From Micromonospora sp. C31 (GTDB lineage Bacteria > Actinomycetota > Actinomycetes > Mycobacteriales > Micromonosporaceae), in the NCBI RefSeq assembly GCF_018070575.1, contig NZ_JAGPXN010000010.1:124001-188000 (forward strand): 64,000 nt of DNA, written 5' to 3'. Of the stretch, positions 28,796-37,643 are shown in pieces. The stretch's first letter is position 1. Each line of letters starts with the position of its first letter. The notes beneath the pieces were generated by a model. That model ran no database searches. It was given only the letters and a program-made list of their open reading frames with translations, and was not told where the DNA came from. Both the position numbers and the translations under genes were made by a program.

Positions 28796-29800
28796 ATGCT
28801 GAAGATCTACTTTTCCGCCGAGGACATCCTCCGGACCCGGGTGGCCCCGGCGGCGGATCCGGTGTGGGAGCTGGTTCTAAGCCTGCACCTGCTGCCCGGC
28901 CGTGGCCGGGACCCGCTGCTGGCGGGTTGGCGGCGTAGCGTGACACGCGGGCTGCGCGAGGGCAGCGACTCGGCGGGGCTGCGGCTCCTCCTGACGCTCA
29001 ACCCGCCCCGCGGCTACTTCCCCGACTTCCTCACCCCGTACGAGAGCGTGTCGGGGTTCGAGGCCGGCATGGAGGCGGTCCGCAACACCCCCGTGGCGCT
29101 GCTGCAACGCGACCTGGCACTGCTCGCCGCCGGCAGCCCGCTGCCGGTCGGCGCCGGGGCGCTGGCCCGGGGGGAGCCGGACACGCTGCGCGGCCTGACC
29201 GGCGCGATGGAGCGCTACCGCGGCCTGGCGATCGACCCGTACTGGACCCGGATCCAGGCGGCGGTGGAGGCCGACCGTGCCCGACGGGCCCGGGCGCTGC
29301 TCGACGGTGGGGTGGAGGGGCTGCTGGGCAGCCTGCGGCCCGCCATGCGCTGGGAGTCCGGAGTGCTGGAGATCCGCGACTACCCGCACAGCCGGGAGCT
29401 GCACCTGGGCGGGCGTGGGCTGCTGCTGGTGCCGTCGTTCTTCTGCGCGGCCACCCCGGTCGCCCTGCTCGACCCGGAGCTGCCCCCGGTCCTGGTCTAC
29501 CCGGTGGACCGGCTCGGCGGCCTGCTGCCGGCCCCCGGCGAGGGCGGCGGCCCCGGCGCGTCGGATCCCGGGCGGGAGGCGCTGGCCGCGCTGCTCGGCC
29601 GCACCCGGGCCGCCGTGCTGGCGGCCAGCGACGACGGCTGCACCACCGGCGAGGTGGCCCGTCGGCTCAACATCTCGGCTGCCGCCGCGAGCCAGCACAC
29701 CACCGTGCTGCGCAACGCCGGCCTCCTGGTCAGCCAGCGCGACCGCAACACCGTCCTGCACACCCTGACCCCGTTGGGGCGGGCGATGCTCAACTCCTGA
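28796..29800 (+). CDS. ArsR-type winged-helix regulator with long N-terminal domain (DUF5937-like)
   Basis: 334 residues from ATG 28796 (GGGAG 7 nt upstream). The first ~250 residues form an uncharacterised ligand-type domain (MLKIYFSAEDILRTRVA, YFPDFLTPYESVSGFEAGMEAV). The last ~70 are a winged helix-turn-helix (CTTGEVARRLNISAAAASQHTTVLRNAGLL). This is the actinobacterial ArsR class with an N-terminal DUF5937-type module. A -10-like TACAGT lies at 28742-28747. Targets unknown; fbiB lies convergent 105 bp away. Confidence 0.82.
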   Translation: MLKIYFSAEDILRTRVAPAADPVWELVLSLHLLPGRGRDPLLAGWRRSVTRGLREGSDSAGLRLLLTLNPPRGYFPDFLTPYESVSGFEAGMEAVRNTPVALLQRDLALLAAGSPLPVGAGALARGEPDTLRGLTGAMERYRGLAIDPYWTRIQAAVEADRARRARALLDGGVEGLLGSLRPAMRWESGVLEIRDYPHSRELHLGGRGLLLVPSFFCAATPVALLDPELPPVLVYPVDRLGGLLPAPGEGGGPGASDPGREALAALLGRTRAAVLAASDDGCTTGEVARRLNISAAAASQHTTVLRNAGLLVSQRDRNTVLHTLTPLGRAMLNS

Positions 29801-29828
29801 GCGCCGCCGCCCGCGCCCACCCGGGCAC

Positions 29829-29885
29829 CGTCACGCGGCCAGGGCGCCGTCCGCGGTCAGGGCGCCGTCACGCGGCCAGGGCGCC
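29829..29885. repeat. Short direct repeat between ArsR gene and fbiB
   Basis: CGTCACGCGGCCAGGGCGCC at 29829 recurs at 29866 (37-bp period), with further degenerate copies to about 29900, in the gap between two convergent genes. Confidence 0.6.
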
Positions 29886-29905
29886 CGTCACTGGGCCGGA
29901 CTCCG

Positions 29906-30994
29906 TCACAGGGCCAGGGCGGCGCTGGCGGTGGTGCCGGGGGGCGGGGGAAGCAGCAGGGAGGCGACGCCCTCGGCCGCCAGGGCGGTGCGGAGGCGTT
30001 GCATGTCGGCGCCGAAGCGGACCAGGTCGGTCGGGCCGGCCGGGGTCGCCGGGGAGCCGAGCACCAGCGTCGTCGCCTCCGCCGGCCAGCCGGGCACCCG
30101 GTCGGTCAGTCCGGCGCGGGCCTCCTCGTCGGCGACCAGGCTGAAGACCGTGCCGGGCGTGACCACGCCCGCGACCGCGTCGATCGCCCGGCGTACGGCC
30201 TCGGGGTCGGGCGGGGTCGCGTCGGGGCCGTCCGGCAGGGTGGCGGCGGCGGCCAGCCCGGCGGCCCTCGCCTCGGCGGTGCCCAGCGAGAAGAGGTCCA
30301 TCGAGGCGTCCCGGACCAGCGCCGACGCGCCGACGCCGTCGTCCGGCCGGGGGGCGGTCAGGTAGCCGCGCACCACCGCCACCGGCATCTGGTCACACTT
30401 GCCCTTGATCAGCTCGCCCGCTCCGGCCAGCTCGTCCACCACCGCCATCTGGGTGAGCTGGAGCTCGTTGCCGTACGGGTCGACCTCGCCCCGGTGGTCG
30501 CGGATCGCGTCCATCCCGGCGACGCCGAGCGCCACGTCGGTCAGCCCGTTGCGCCACGGCCGGCCCATCGTGTCGCTGACGATCACCGCGACGTCCACGC
30601 CGTGGCGCTCGCGCAGGGCGGCACGCAGCGCCCGGGCCGAGGCGTCCGGGTCCTCGGGGAGCAGCACCAGCCGGGTCTTGTCGACGTTCGAGGCGTCGAT
30701 GCCGGCCGACGCCATCACGAAGCCGTGGTGGGTCTGCACGATGCGGGTGGCGCCCCGGGTGGCCACCACCCGTGCCGTCTCGGCGGCCAGCACCTCGTCG
30801 CGCGCGGCGAGCCGCTCCGGCCCGTCCGCCGGGACGTCGACGAGACGCCCCTCCGCCTTCGAAACGATCTTGCTGGTCACCACCAGCACGTCGCCGTCGC
30901 GCAGCCAGGGCGCGGCGGTGGCGATCAGCGCCGCCAGGTCGTCGCCCTCGGACACGTGGCCGATGCCCGGCACCGGCAGGATCTCCAGCCTCAC
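29906..30994 (-). CDS. fbiB: Coenzyme F420-0:L-glutamate ligase, shortened C-terminal domain
   Basis: Adds gamma-linked glutamates to F420-0. 362 residues from GTG 30994, whose GTGA overlaps the fbiA stop. The N-terminal ~245-residue ligase domain is complete (LEILPVPGIGHVSEGDDLAALI, VQTHHGFVMASAGIDASN, IVSDTMGRPWRNGLTDVALGVAG). M. tuberculosis FbiB has ~448 residues with a full FMN-binding nitroreductase domain; here only ~115 residues follow, with the Pro-rich end LLLPPPPG. The dehydro-F420 reductase step may therefore be weak or done elsewhere. Confidence 0.9.
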   Translation of the reverse strand: MRLEILPVPGIGHVSEGDDLAALIATAAPWLRDGDVLVVTSKIVSKAEGRLVDVPADGPERLAARDEVLAAETARVVATRGATRIVQTHHGFVMASAGIDASNVDKTRLVLLPEDPDASARALRAALRERHGVDVAVIVSDTMGRPWRNGLTDVALGVAGMDAIRDHRGEVDPYGNELQLTQMAVVDELAGAGELIKGKCDQMPVAVVRGYLTAPRPDDGVGASALVRDASMDLFSLGTAEARAAGLAAAATLPDGPDATPPDPEAVRRAIDAVAGVVTPGTVFSLVADEEARAGLTDRVPGWPAEATTLVLGSPATPAGPTDLVRFGADMQRLRTALAAEGVASLLLPPPPGTTASAALAL

Positions 30995-31938
30995 GTCAGC
31001 TCCAGCGCGGCGCGGACCATGGCCGCCGTCGCCGCCTCGTCGGTCATCCGCAGCGGCGCCGCGCGGACGGTCACCTCCGGCACCACGCTGCCGGCGTCCT
31101 CCTCGGCGACCAGCCAGCCGTCGAGCAGCCCGCCGGCCGGCCGGCCTCCGTAGAGCCGGCCCACGCCGGCCGCGCTGCACTCCACCCCCAGCACCGCCAG
31201 GCAGCGGTCGGCCATGCCGCGCACCGGTGCGCCGCCGATGATCGGCGACACGCCCACCACCGGGGCGGGACCGTCGGCGACCGCCTCGCGCAGCCCGGGC
31301 ACGGCCAGGACCGGGGCGATGCTCACCACCGGGTTGCTCGGCGCGACGAGCACCACGTCGGCCCCGGCGATCGCCTCCGCCACGCCGGGCGCGGGCCGGG
31401 CGGTCTCCGCGCCGACGAAGACGAACCGGTGGGTGGGGACGTCGCCGCGGTGGCGCACCCACCACTCCTGGAAGTGGATCGCCCGCTGGCCGCCGTCGAG
31501 CTCCACCACCACGTGCGTCTCCAGCCGGTCGTCGGTCGCCGGCAGCAGGCGTACGCCGGGCTGCCAGCGATCGGCGAGCGCCTCGGTGACCGCGTGCAGC
31601 GGGTAACCGGCGTTGACCATCGTGGTGCGCACCAGGTGGGTGGCGATGTCCTTGTCGCCGAGCCCGAACCAGGTGGGCTGGGCGCCGTACGCGGCCAGCT
31701 CCTGCTTGACCGTCCAGCTCTCGCCGACGCGCCCCCAGCCCCGCTCCGGGTCGGCGCCGCCACCCAGCGTGTACATCACGCTGTCCAGGTCGGGACAGAC
31801 CTTGAGCCCGTGCAGGAGCAGGTCGTCACCGACGTTGACCACGGCGGTCACCTCGGCGCCGACCTCGCGGGCGTACGCCCGCACGCCGACCAGGAAACGA
31901 GCGCCTCCGATGCCACCCGTCAGAACCACGATGCGCAT
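30991..31938 (-). CDS. fbiA: 2-phospho-L-lactate / phosphoenolpyruvate transferase
   Basis: Transfers the phospho-(enol)pyruvyl or lactyl group to FO to give (dehydro)F420-0. 315 residues. N-terminal motif MRIVVLTGGIGGARFLVGV, the FO pocket NVGDDLLLHGLKVCPDLDSVMYTL, and the late motif APSNPVVSIAPVLAVPG are all typical of CofD/FbiA. Start ATG 31938; 31947 is an alternative with three more residues. It is translationally coupled to fbiB. Corresponds to Rv3261. Confidence 0.95.
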   Translation of the reverse strand: MRIVVLTGGIGGARFLVGVRAYAREVGAEVTAVVNVGDDLLLHGLKVCPDLDSVMYTLGGGADPERGWGRVGESWTVKQELAAYGAQPTWFGLGDKDIATHLVRTTMVNAGYPLHAVTEALADRWQPGVRLLPATDDRLETHVVVELDGGQRAIHFQEWWVRHRGDVPTHRFVFVGAETARPAPGVAEAIAGADVVLVAPSNPVVSIAPVLAVPGLREAVADGPAPVVGVSPIIGGAPVRGMADRCLAVLGVECSAAGVGRLYGGRPAGGLLDGWLVAEEDAGSVVPEVTVRAAPLRMTDEAATAAMVRAALELT

Positions 31939-32038
31939 GCCGACCATCCTCGCGCACGGGCCGCCTCCGGTCGGCCCGTGGGCCGGGAGACTAGGCTCAC
32001 GTCGGCAACCGTCCGCATTCGCCCCGAGGGGGATCCCG

Positions 32039-33088
32039 TTGACCAGCCCCGCCGAGCCCGCGTCCACCGACGCGACGCAGGCCAGCCAGCTGACCAGGCC
32101 GCTACGTGAACTCGCCGCGTTCGTGCTCCTCGGCGCCAACGCCGTGTTCCTCTTCGTCGGCCTGATCCGGCTGGTGACGCCGACCGAGTACAGCACGTTC
32201 GGCGGTCGGGCGGGCAACGCCTTCTACGCCTTCATCGGCCTCGAGTCGGTGTTCCTGCCCCTGCTGGCCGTACTGCTCGTCACGCACGTGAAGCCCCCGG
32301 TGCCGAAGGCGAAGCTGATCACCCAGGTCGCCCTGGGCGAGTACGCCGTCAGTGCGCTGTTCGGCGGGCTGACCTTCCTCTTCTGGACGGTCGACCGGCT
32401 GGCCGAGGGCGAGATCCTCGACGCCTTCCTGGGCCTGCTCAGCCGCGTGGCCTGGCTGGCGCTCTTCGCGGTCGCCGCGTACGTCGTGTTCAAGATCTGG
32501 CGCACCCTCTACCACGTGCCCAAGCCGAAGCCCCAGCCCGGCATGTACGGCCAGCCGCAGCCCGGGTGGCCCCAGCAGCAGGGCGGCTACCCCGCCCCCG
32601 GTCAGCAGGTCCCGGGTCAGCACGTCCCCGGTCAGCAGATGCCCGGTCAGCAGGGTGGCTGGCAGGCGCCGGGCCCCTACGGCGCTCCGTACGGTCAGCA
32701 GCCCGCGCCGTTCGCCGGTGGCCCGCAGCAGGGCTCGCCGTTCGCTCCGGCGCCGCAGTCGGCGCCCCCGGCCGCTCCCGCGCCGCAGTCCGCGCCGCCG
32801 TTCGGCCAGCCGCAGTCCGCGCCCCCGGCGCCGCGGTCGGCGCCGCCGGCCGCTCCCGCGCCGCAGTCCGCGCCGCCGTTCGGTCAGCCGCAGTCCGCGC
32901 CGCCGTTCGGCCAGCCGCAGCCCGCGCCGCCGTTCGGTCCGCCGCCCTCGGCCGACCCGACCCAGGCGATCCCGCGCCAGCCCGTCGAGCACACCGAGCA
33001 CACCGAGGCGATCCCGCGTCCCACCGGCGACGAGACCGACCGCACCCAGCGCATCAACCCTGGCGACACCCCCGACGCCCCCCGCTGA
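32039..33088 (+). CDS. Four-helix membrane protein with Gln/Pro repeat tail
   Basis: 349 residues from TTG 32039, with GAGGGGG 8 nt upstream. Four transmembrane helices lie in residues ~20-150 (FVLLGANAVFLFVGLIRLV, FYAFIGLESVFLPLLAVLLVT, ALGEYAVSALFGGLTFLFWTV, WLALFAVAAYVVFKIW). From ~170 the chain is Pro/Gln/Gly/Ala-rich and built of repeats such as PGQQ and APPFGQPQS; it ends with a T-rich acidic tail. The repeat tail probably lies in the cytoplasm. No known family; similar proteins are frequent in Micromonosporaceae. A strong terminator follows. Confidence 0.8.
   Translation: MTSPAEPASTDATQASQLTRPLRELAAFVLLGANAVFLFVGLIRLVTPTEYSTFGGRAGNAFYAFIGLESVFLPLLAVLLVTHVKPPVPKAKLITQVALGEYAVSALFGGLTFLFWTVDRLAEGEILDAFLGLLSRVAWLALFAVAAYVVFKIWRTLYHVPKPKPQPGMYGQPQPGWPQQQGGYPAPGQQVPGQHVPGQQMPGQQGGWQAPGPYGAPYGQQPAPFAGGPQQGSPFAPAPQSAPPAAPAPQSAPPFGQPQSAPPAPRSAPPAAPAPQSAPPFGQPQSAPPFGQPQPAPPFGPPPSADPTQAIPRQPVEHTEHTEAIPRPTGDETDRTQRINPGDTPDAPR
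32550..32940 (+). repeat. In-frame low-complexity repeats (PGQQ and APPFGQPQS units)
   Basis: Tandem near-repeats encoding PGQQVPGQHVPGQQMPGQQ and later APAPQSAPPFGQPQSAPP, the latter occurring twice almost identically. They form the tail of the membrane protein above. Confidence 0.75.
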
Positions 33089-33107
33089 TCGAGGCCACGT
33101 CCCACCC

Positions 33108-33136
33108 GAGCGCCCCGCACGCCGTGCGGGGCGCTC
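33108..33136 (+). terminator. Perfect 13-bp hairpin
   Basis: GAGCGCCCCGCAC / GTGCGGGGCGCTC with loop GCC, 20 bp after the stop of the membrane protein gene. Confidence 0.75.
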
Positions 33137-33495
33137 GCCGTTCCACCCGCCGCGCCCAGCCCGCCGCGCCCAGCCACTCCATCCCACCGTTCGCCGTGCC
33201 CACCCACTCCACCCCGAGCGCCCGCCTCCGCTTGCCGTACCCCGGTGATCAGGACGCCATGGACGTATCCCGGCCCGTTTCAGGTACATGACGTCCTGAT
33301 CACCGCTGGTTCGTCGGGCAGCGCCGGCGAGGGGCTGGCCGGAACGGCGAGGAGAGGGTCAGCGTCGCGAGGGGCTGGTTGGCGGGACGGGGGCGGGACG
33401 GGGGTGCGCTCAGCACGGTGGCGAGGGTGGGTGCGGGGCGCCCATGTTCACGTGGTGGGCCGGGTGGGTGGGGCGGAACGGGGCGGATGAGCGCC
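33137..33495. other. Intergenic stretch before fbiC
   Basis: Contains Ser/Pro-like GC-rich filler and a 14-bp inverted repeat at 33243-33305 (listed separately). No gene is supported. The fbiC promoter lies at its 3' end. Confidence 0.5.
33243..33305. repeat. 14-bp perfect inverted repeat, 35-nt loop
   Basis: CGGTGATCAGGACG (33243-33256) and CGTCCTGATCACCG (33292-33305). It lies 110 bp after the previous terminator and about 190 bp before the fbiC promoter, so it belongs clearly to neither. It might be a small mobile-type palindromic repeat or a regulator site. Confidence 0.65.
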
Positions 33496-33501
33496 TAGGC
33501 T
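33496..33501 (+). promoter_or_regulatory. -10 element TAGGCT of fbiC
   Basis: TAGGCT ends 6 nt before the fbiC ATG; no ribosome site. Leaderless-type arrangement. Confidence 0.5.
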
Positions 33502-33507
33502 GGGCGG

Positions 33508-36015
33508 ATGGTTGATCGCACCGTGCCCGGCCCGACCGACGCGAGCGTGCGGCGGGCACTGCACCGGGCCGCGACCGGGCGGACGCTCGACGTCGACGAG
33601 GCCAGCGCGTTGCTGGCCGCCCGGAGCGCGGCGCTGGACGAACTGCTCGACGTGGCGGGTGCCGTCCGCGACGCCGGCCTGCGCGAGGCGGGGCGGCCGG
33701 GCGTGGTCACGTACTCGAAGAAGGTCTTCATCCCCCTCACCCGGCTGTGCCGGGACCGCTGCCACTACTGCACCTTCGCGACGGTGCCGCACCGGCTGCC
33801 GGCGGCCTTCCTCGACCGGGACGAGGTCCTCGCCATCGCGCGGGCGGGCGCGGCGCAGGGCTGCAAGGAGGCCCTTTTCACGCTGGGTGACCGGCCGGAG
33901 GAGCGCTGGCCGGCGGCCCGGCAGTGGCTGGACGAGCGTGGCTACGACTCCACTCTGGACTATCTGCGCGCCTGTGCGGTGGCGGTGCTGGAGGAGACCG
34001 GGCTGCTGCCCCACCTTAATCCGGGCGTGCTGTCCTGGTCGGAGTTGCAGCGGCTCAAGCCCGTCGCGCCCAGCATGGGGATGATGCTGGAGACCACGGC
34101 GACGCGGCTCTGGTCGGAGCCCGGCGGCCCGCACTTCGGCTCGCCCGACAAGGAGCCGGCGGTCCGGCTGCGGGTGCTCGACGACGCGGGCCGCGTGGGC
34201 GTGCCGTTCACCACGGGCATCCTGATCGGCATCGGCGAGACGCCCGGGGAGCGGGTCGACGCGATCTTCGCGATCCGCCGGGCGCACCGCGAGTACGGCC
34301 ACCTCCAGGAGGTGATCGTGCAGAACTTCCGCGCGAAGCCGGACACGGCGATGCGCGGGATGCCCGACGCCGAGTTGCACGACCTGGCCGCCACGGTGGC
34401 GGTGACCCGGGTGCTGCTCGGGCCGAAGGCCCGGATCCAGGCCCCGCCGAACCTCATCGCCGGCGAGTACGACCTGCTGCTGCGCGCCGGCATCGACGAC
34501 TGGGGCGGGGTCTCCCCGCTGACCCCGGACCACGTGAACCCGGAACGCCCCTGGCCGCAGATCGACGAGTTGGCCGAGCACACGGAGAAGTCCGGCTTCA
34601 CCCTGCGCGAGCGGCTGACGATCTACCCCGAGTACGTGCGGGCCGGCGACCCGTGGCTGGACCCGCGCCTGCTGCCGCACGTCGGCGCGCTGGCCGACCC
34701 GGCGACGGGGCTGGCCGTCGAGGAGGCCCGGCCGGTGGGCCGCCCCTGGCAGGAGCCCGACGAGACGTACGGCGGGCGGACCGACCTGTACGCCACCATC
34801 GACACCACCGGGCGGACGGGTGACCGGCGCGGCGACTTCGACCACGTCTACGGCGACTGGGCCGAGGTGGCCGGCAAGGTCACCGCCGGCGGCGGGGGCG
34901 GGACCGACGGCGACCTGCGGGCCGGGCTGCGGCTGGCGGCCGACGATCCGGCCGCGCTGCTGGAGCCGAGGCACGCCGACGCGGCGCTGGCGCTGTTCGC
35001 CGCCGACGGGCCGGCGCTCGACGAGCTGTGCCGGCTCGCCGACGACGTGCGCCGGGCGGCGGTCGGCGACGACGTGACGTACGTCGTGAACCGCAACATC
35101 AACTTCAGCAACGTCTGCTATGTCGGCTGCCGTTTCTGCGCCTTCGCGCAGCGGGAGCGGGACGCCGACGCGTACCGGCTCTCGGTGGAGCAGGTCGCCG
35201 ACCGGGCCGAGGAGGCATGGGCGGCCGGCGCCAGCGAGGTCTGCCTCCAGGGCGGGATCGATCCGAAGCTGCCGGTGACCGTCTATGCCGACCTGGTCCG
35301 GGCGATCAAGGCGCGGGTGCCGGGGATGCACGTGCACGCGTTCTCGCCGATGGAGATCGTCACCGCCGCCGCCAAGGCCGGCGTGTCGGTGCGGGAGTGG
35401 CTGACCGGGCTGCGCGAGGCCGGGCTGGACACCATCCCGGGCACCGCCGCCGAGATCCTCGACGACGACGTGCGCTGGGTGCTCACCAAGGGCAAGCTGC
35501 CGGCCGCCGCCTGGGTCGACGTGGTCGGCACGGCCCACGAGCTGGGCATCCGGTCCAGCTCCACCATGATGTACGGCCACGTGGACCACCCGGCACAGTG
35601 GCTCGCGCACTTCCGGGTGCTGGCCGGGTTGCAGGACCGTACGGGCGGGTTCACCGAGTTCGTGGCGCTGCCGTTCGTGCACACGAACGCGCCGATCTAC
35701 CTGGCCGGCATCGCCCGCCCGGGGCCGACGTGGCGGGAGAACCGGGTCGTGCACGCGATGGCGCGGCTGCTGCTGCACAACCGGATCGACAACATCCAGT
35801 GCTCGTGGGTGAAGCTCGGCGACGAGGGCACGGCGGAGATGCTCCGGGGCGGCTGCAACGACCTGGGCGGCACGCTGATGGAGGAGACGATCTCCCGGAT
35901 GGCCGGCTCCGGCAACGGCTCGGCGCGCACCGAGGAGCAGTTGATCGCCATGGCGGCGGCCGCCGGTCGACCGGCCCGCAGGCGCACGACCGCGTACGGC
36001 AGCCCGCGACCCTAG
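33508..36015 (+). CDS. fbiC: FO synthase (fused CofG-CofH)
   Basis: Bifunctional radical-SAM enzyme that makes the F420 chromophore FO from tyrosine and 5-amino-6-ribitylamino-uracil. 835 residues. The CofG half has the SAM cluster motif CRDRCHYC (C81, C85, C88); the CofH half has CYVGCRFC (C537, C541, C544). HAFSPMEI and the C-terminal region [14 protein letters not shown] are typical for CofH. Two independent 4Fe-4S sites are intact. The gene is monocistronic. In M. tuberculosis fbiC (Rv1173) is far from fbiA-fbiB; here it is only about 1.6 kb from fbiA. Confidence 0.96.
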   Translation: MVDRTVPGPTDASVRRALHRAATGRTLDVDEASALLAARSAALDELLDVAGAVRDAGLREAGRPGVVTYSKKVFIPLTRLCRDRCHYCTFATVPHRLPAAFLDRDEVLAIARAGAAQGCKEALFTLGDRPEERWPAARQWLDERGYDSTLDYLRACAVAVLEETGLLPHLNPGVLSWSELQRLKPVAPSMGMMLETTATRLWSEPGGPHFGSPDKEPAVRLRVLDDAGRVGVPFTTGILIGIGETPGERVDAIFAIRRAHREYGHLQEVIVQNFRAKPDTAMRGMPDAELHDLAATVAVTRVLLGPKARIQAPPNLIAGEYDLLLRAGIDDWGGVSPLTPDHVNPERPWPQIDELAEHTEKSGFTLRERLTIYPEYVRAGDPWLDPRLLPHVGALADPATGLAVEEARPVGRPWQEPDETYGGRTDLYATIDTTGRTGDRRGDFDHVYGDWAEVAGKVTAGGGGGTDGDLRAGLRLAADDPAALLEPRHADAALALFAADGPALDELCRLADDVRRAAVGDDVTYVVNRNINFSNVCYVGCRFCAFAQRERDADAYRLSVEQVADRAEEAWAAGASEVCLQGGIDPKLPVTVYADLVRAIKARVPGMHVHAFSPMEIVTAAAKAGVSVREWLTGLREAGLDTIPGTAAEILDDDVRWVLTKGKLPAAAWVDVVGTAHELGIRSSSTMMYGHVDHPAQWLAHFRVLAGLQDRTGGFTEFVALPFVHTNAPIYLAGIARPGPTWRENRVVHAMARLLLHNRIDNIQCSWVKLGDEGTAEMLRGGCNDLGGTLMEETISRMAGSGNGSARTEEQLIAMAAAAGRPARRRTTAYGSPRP

Positions 36016-36722
36016 CCCGGCCGACGTCCGGGGGCCGCAGTTGCGGACCGCCCTGGCCGGTCGGGGTGGACATCGACGGGTGTGCCACCGTCCACAACAG
36101 AGCGGGTGTGCCGCGCGGCCGGTGGGCCGGGCCCGCCGGCCACCCCCGTACCGCCTGGTGGGACGTACCCTGCCGATCGACGGGTTTTTCGTCGCGAGTG
36201 GACCGATCGCCGGGAACCTCCGGCGCAGCAGCGTGTCGGCGGCTGCCGGGGAGCGTGGTGGCGAGGCGCGCTGCCGCGCCGCGTCCACATCGTGGGCACG
36301 GCGCCGTCGGTGCCCCGGGCTCGGCGGGCGGTCCGCGCCAACTCGGGTTAACCTGTGCCCCACCAAGATCAACCTATCGTGGTGGGTGACTTTCGAGGCT
36401 CCTCATCGACCTGTCCCGTGGGGTCCGCGGGAAGGCGCCACCGGAGAAAACTCGGGCAACTCGCCGGAGAGGGCGTTACTCGGCCGGGGTCTGAATCGAT
36501 AGGGCAGGTTGCGGGGCCGGGCGGTCGGGTGGCCGTCCGGAGTGTTGTCGGGAGGGCGACTCCATTATCAAGTCCGGCTTGACGGCGCACGCATTACACG
36601 CGTGTAATTTGAATGGGGTTGTTCGCGCGGAACGCAACAAATCGTGACCGTACGGACAAGCACGCCTTCCGCGTGGGGGGTTGCAGCGGCGATGACGCCG
36701 GTGCGCGACAAGGAGGCATCTG
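36016..36722. other. Long upstream region of whiB
   Basis: 707 bp without a credible gene. From ~36350 base composition is less GC-rich. Contains a 7-bp inverted repeat CCCACCA/TGGTGGG around 36360-36385 and the perfect palindrome at 36593-36608. Such long 5' regions are usual for developmental whiB genes. Confidence 0.6.
36593..36608. promoter_or_regulatory. 16-bp perfect palindrome, candidate operator of whiB
   Basis: ATTACACGCGTGTAAT lies 115 bp before the whiB ATG. Its TTAC/GTAA half-sites resemble BldD-type boxes (TNAC...GTNA), although the spacing is one base longer than the published consensus. In Streptomyces, whiB is a BldD target. The assignment is inference. Confidence 0.55.
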
Positions 36723-36980
36723 ATGGACGGCCAGCTTGAGGTGGCCGACCTGCTCGGAAACGCGCCGGAGTGGCAGGAGCGGGCGCTTTGCTCCCAGACC
36801 GACCCGGAGGCGTTCTTTCCCGAGAAGGGCGGCTCGACCCGCGAGGCGAAGCGGATCTGCTCGCGCTGCGAGGTGAAGACGGAATGCCTCGAATACGCTC
36901 TCGGCCACGACGAGCGATTCGGGATCTGGGGCGGGCTCTCGGAGCGGGAGCGGCGCAAGCTCAAGCGGCGGGTCGCCTGA
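36723..36980 (+). CDS. whiB: WhiB-family iron-sulfur regulator (WhiB/WhmD group)
   Basis: 85-residue transcription factor with a 4Fe-4S cluster that acts with the principal sigma factor; WhiB/WhmD members control sporulation septation and cell division. Cysteines C23, C46, C49 and C55 give the C-xn-CxxC-x5-C pattern. The G(I/V)WGG turn (FGIWGGLSERER) and the basic tail RRKLKRRVA are intact. The ATG has AAGGAGG upstream. In M. tuberculosis, whiB2 (Rv3260c) is also beside fbiA and the DUF1025/DUF3499 genes. Confidence 0.95.
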   Translation: MDGQLEVADLLGNAPEWQERALCSQTDPEAFFPEKGGSTREAKRICSRCEVKTECLEYALGHDERFGIWGGLSERERRKLKRRVA

Positions 36981-36994
36981 GCGCTGCCGGGCCA

Positions 36995-37012
36995 GGGCGG
37001 TGGGGGCCGCCC
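36995..37012. terminator. Short hairpin between whiB and DUF1025 gene
   Basis: GGGCGG / CCGCCC with a 6-nt loop in the 61-bp gap between two convergent genes. It is weak. Confidence 0.35.
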
Positions 37013-37041
37013 GGCTCAGGCAAAGGTGGGGGCAGCCCGGC

Positions 37042-37491
37042 TCAGGCCAACTCGTCGGGGTCCACCCCGAGCAGATTGGCCACCTGCTCGATGATCACGT
37101 CGTGCACGAGATCTGCGAGGTCCTCGCGGTCCATCGCACGGAACTCCAACGGCCGGCGGTAGAGCACGATCCGCGGGGGCACCTCCTGCCGGCCCGGCCG
37201 GCCGGGCAGCAGCCGGGCGAGCGGCACCTCGCCGTCCTCCAGCACGTCGGAGTCGTAGACGTTGAGGTCCGGCGGGACGTCCTCCACCGCGAACTCGACC
37301 CCGGCCAGTTCCTTGGCGAACCGCCGTTCGAGGGTCTCGACCGTGTCCAGCACCAGGTCGTCGAAGATCTCCGCCTTCGTGCGCGCCAACGGCACCGTCG
37401 CCGGCACCAGCCGCCCGCGCAGGCCGCGGCCGTGCCGGTCGCGGTGAGCGCGCCGGCCGGGGCCGGGGCGGCGGTGTTCCGGGCTCGTCAT
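37042..37491 (-). CDS. Metallopeptidase-like protein (DUF1025/zincin-like), degenerate metal motif
   Basis: 149 residues. The family core is recognisable (DDLVLDTVETLERRFAKELAGVEFAVEDVPP, PPRIVLYRRPLEFR). Where members with activity carry HExxH, this protein has VHDVIIEQVANLLG (residues ~127-140), so the zinc site is not complete. It may be a structural or regulatory relative. N-terminal ~30 residues are Arg-rich. It corresponds to the Rv3259 position. ATG start at 37491. Confidence 0.75.
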   Translation of the reverse strand: MTSPEHRRPGPGRRAHRDRHGRGLRGRLVPATVPLARTKAEIFDDLVLDTVETLERRFAKELAGVEFAVEDVPPDLNVYDSDVLEDGEVPLARLLPGRPGRQEVPPRIVLYRRPLEFRAMDREDLADLVHDVIIEQVANLLGVDPDELA

Positions 37492-37631
37492 GAGGAAAGG
37501 TTAGCGCCCGCACCGACCCCGCCTGCGGCAGCGGCAGCGGCGCGGCGCGGCGCGGACACCCCGGCCGAATTGTGATCACCGTGACGGGCGTGTCGCAACG
37601 CGAAGCAGTGCGCCGAACCCGGTAATGGGGA

Positions 37632-37637
37632 TACCCT
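37632..37637 (+). promoter_or_regulatory. -10 element TACCCT of DUF3499 gene
   Basis: TACCCT ends 6 nt before the GTG at 37644 with no ribosome site; leaderless type. Confidence 0.5.
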
Positions 37638-37643
37638 GCCGCC

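Noticed and set aside
33448..36372. 974-codon minus-strand frame opposite fbiC
   Set aside because: Shadow of fbiC, which has two intact radical-SAM motifs.
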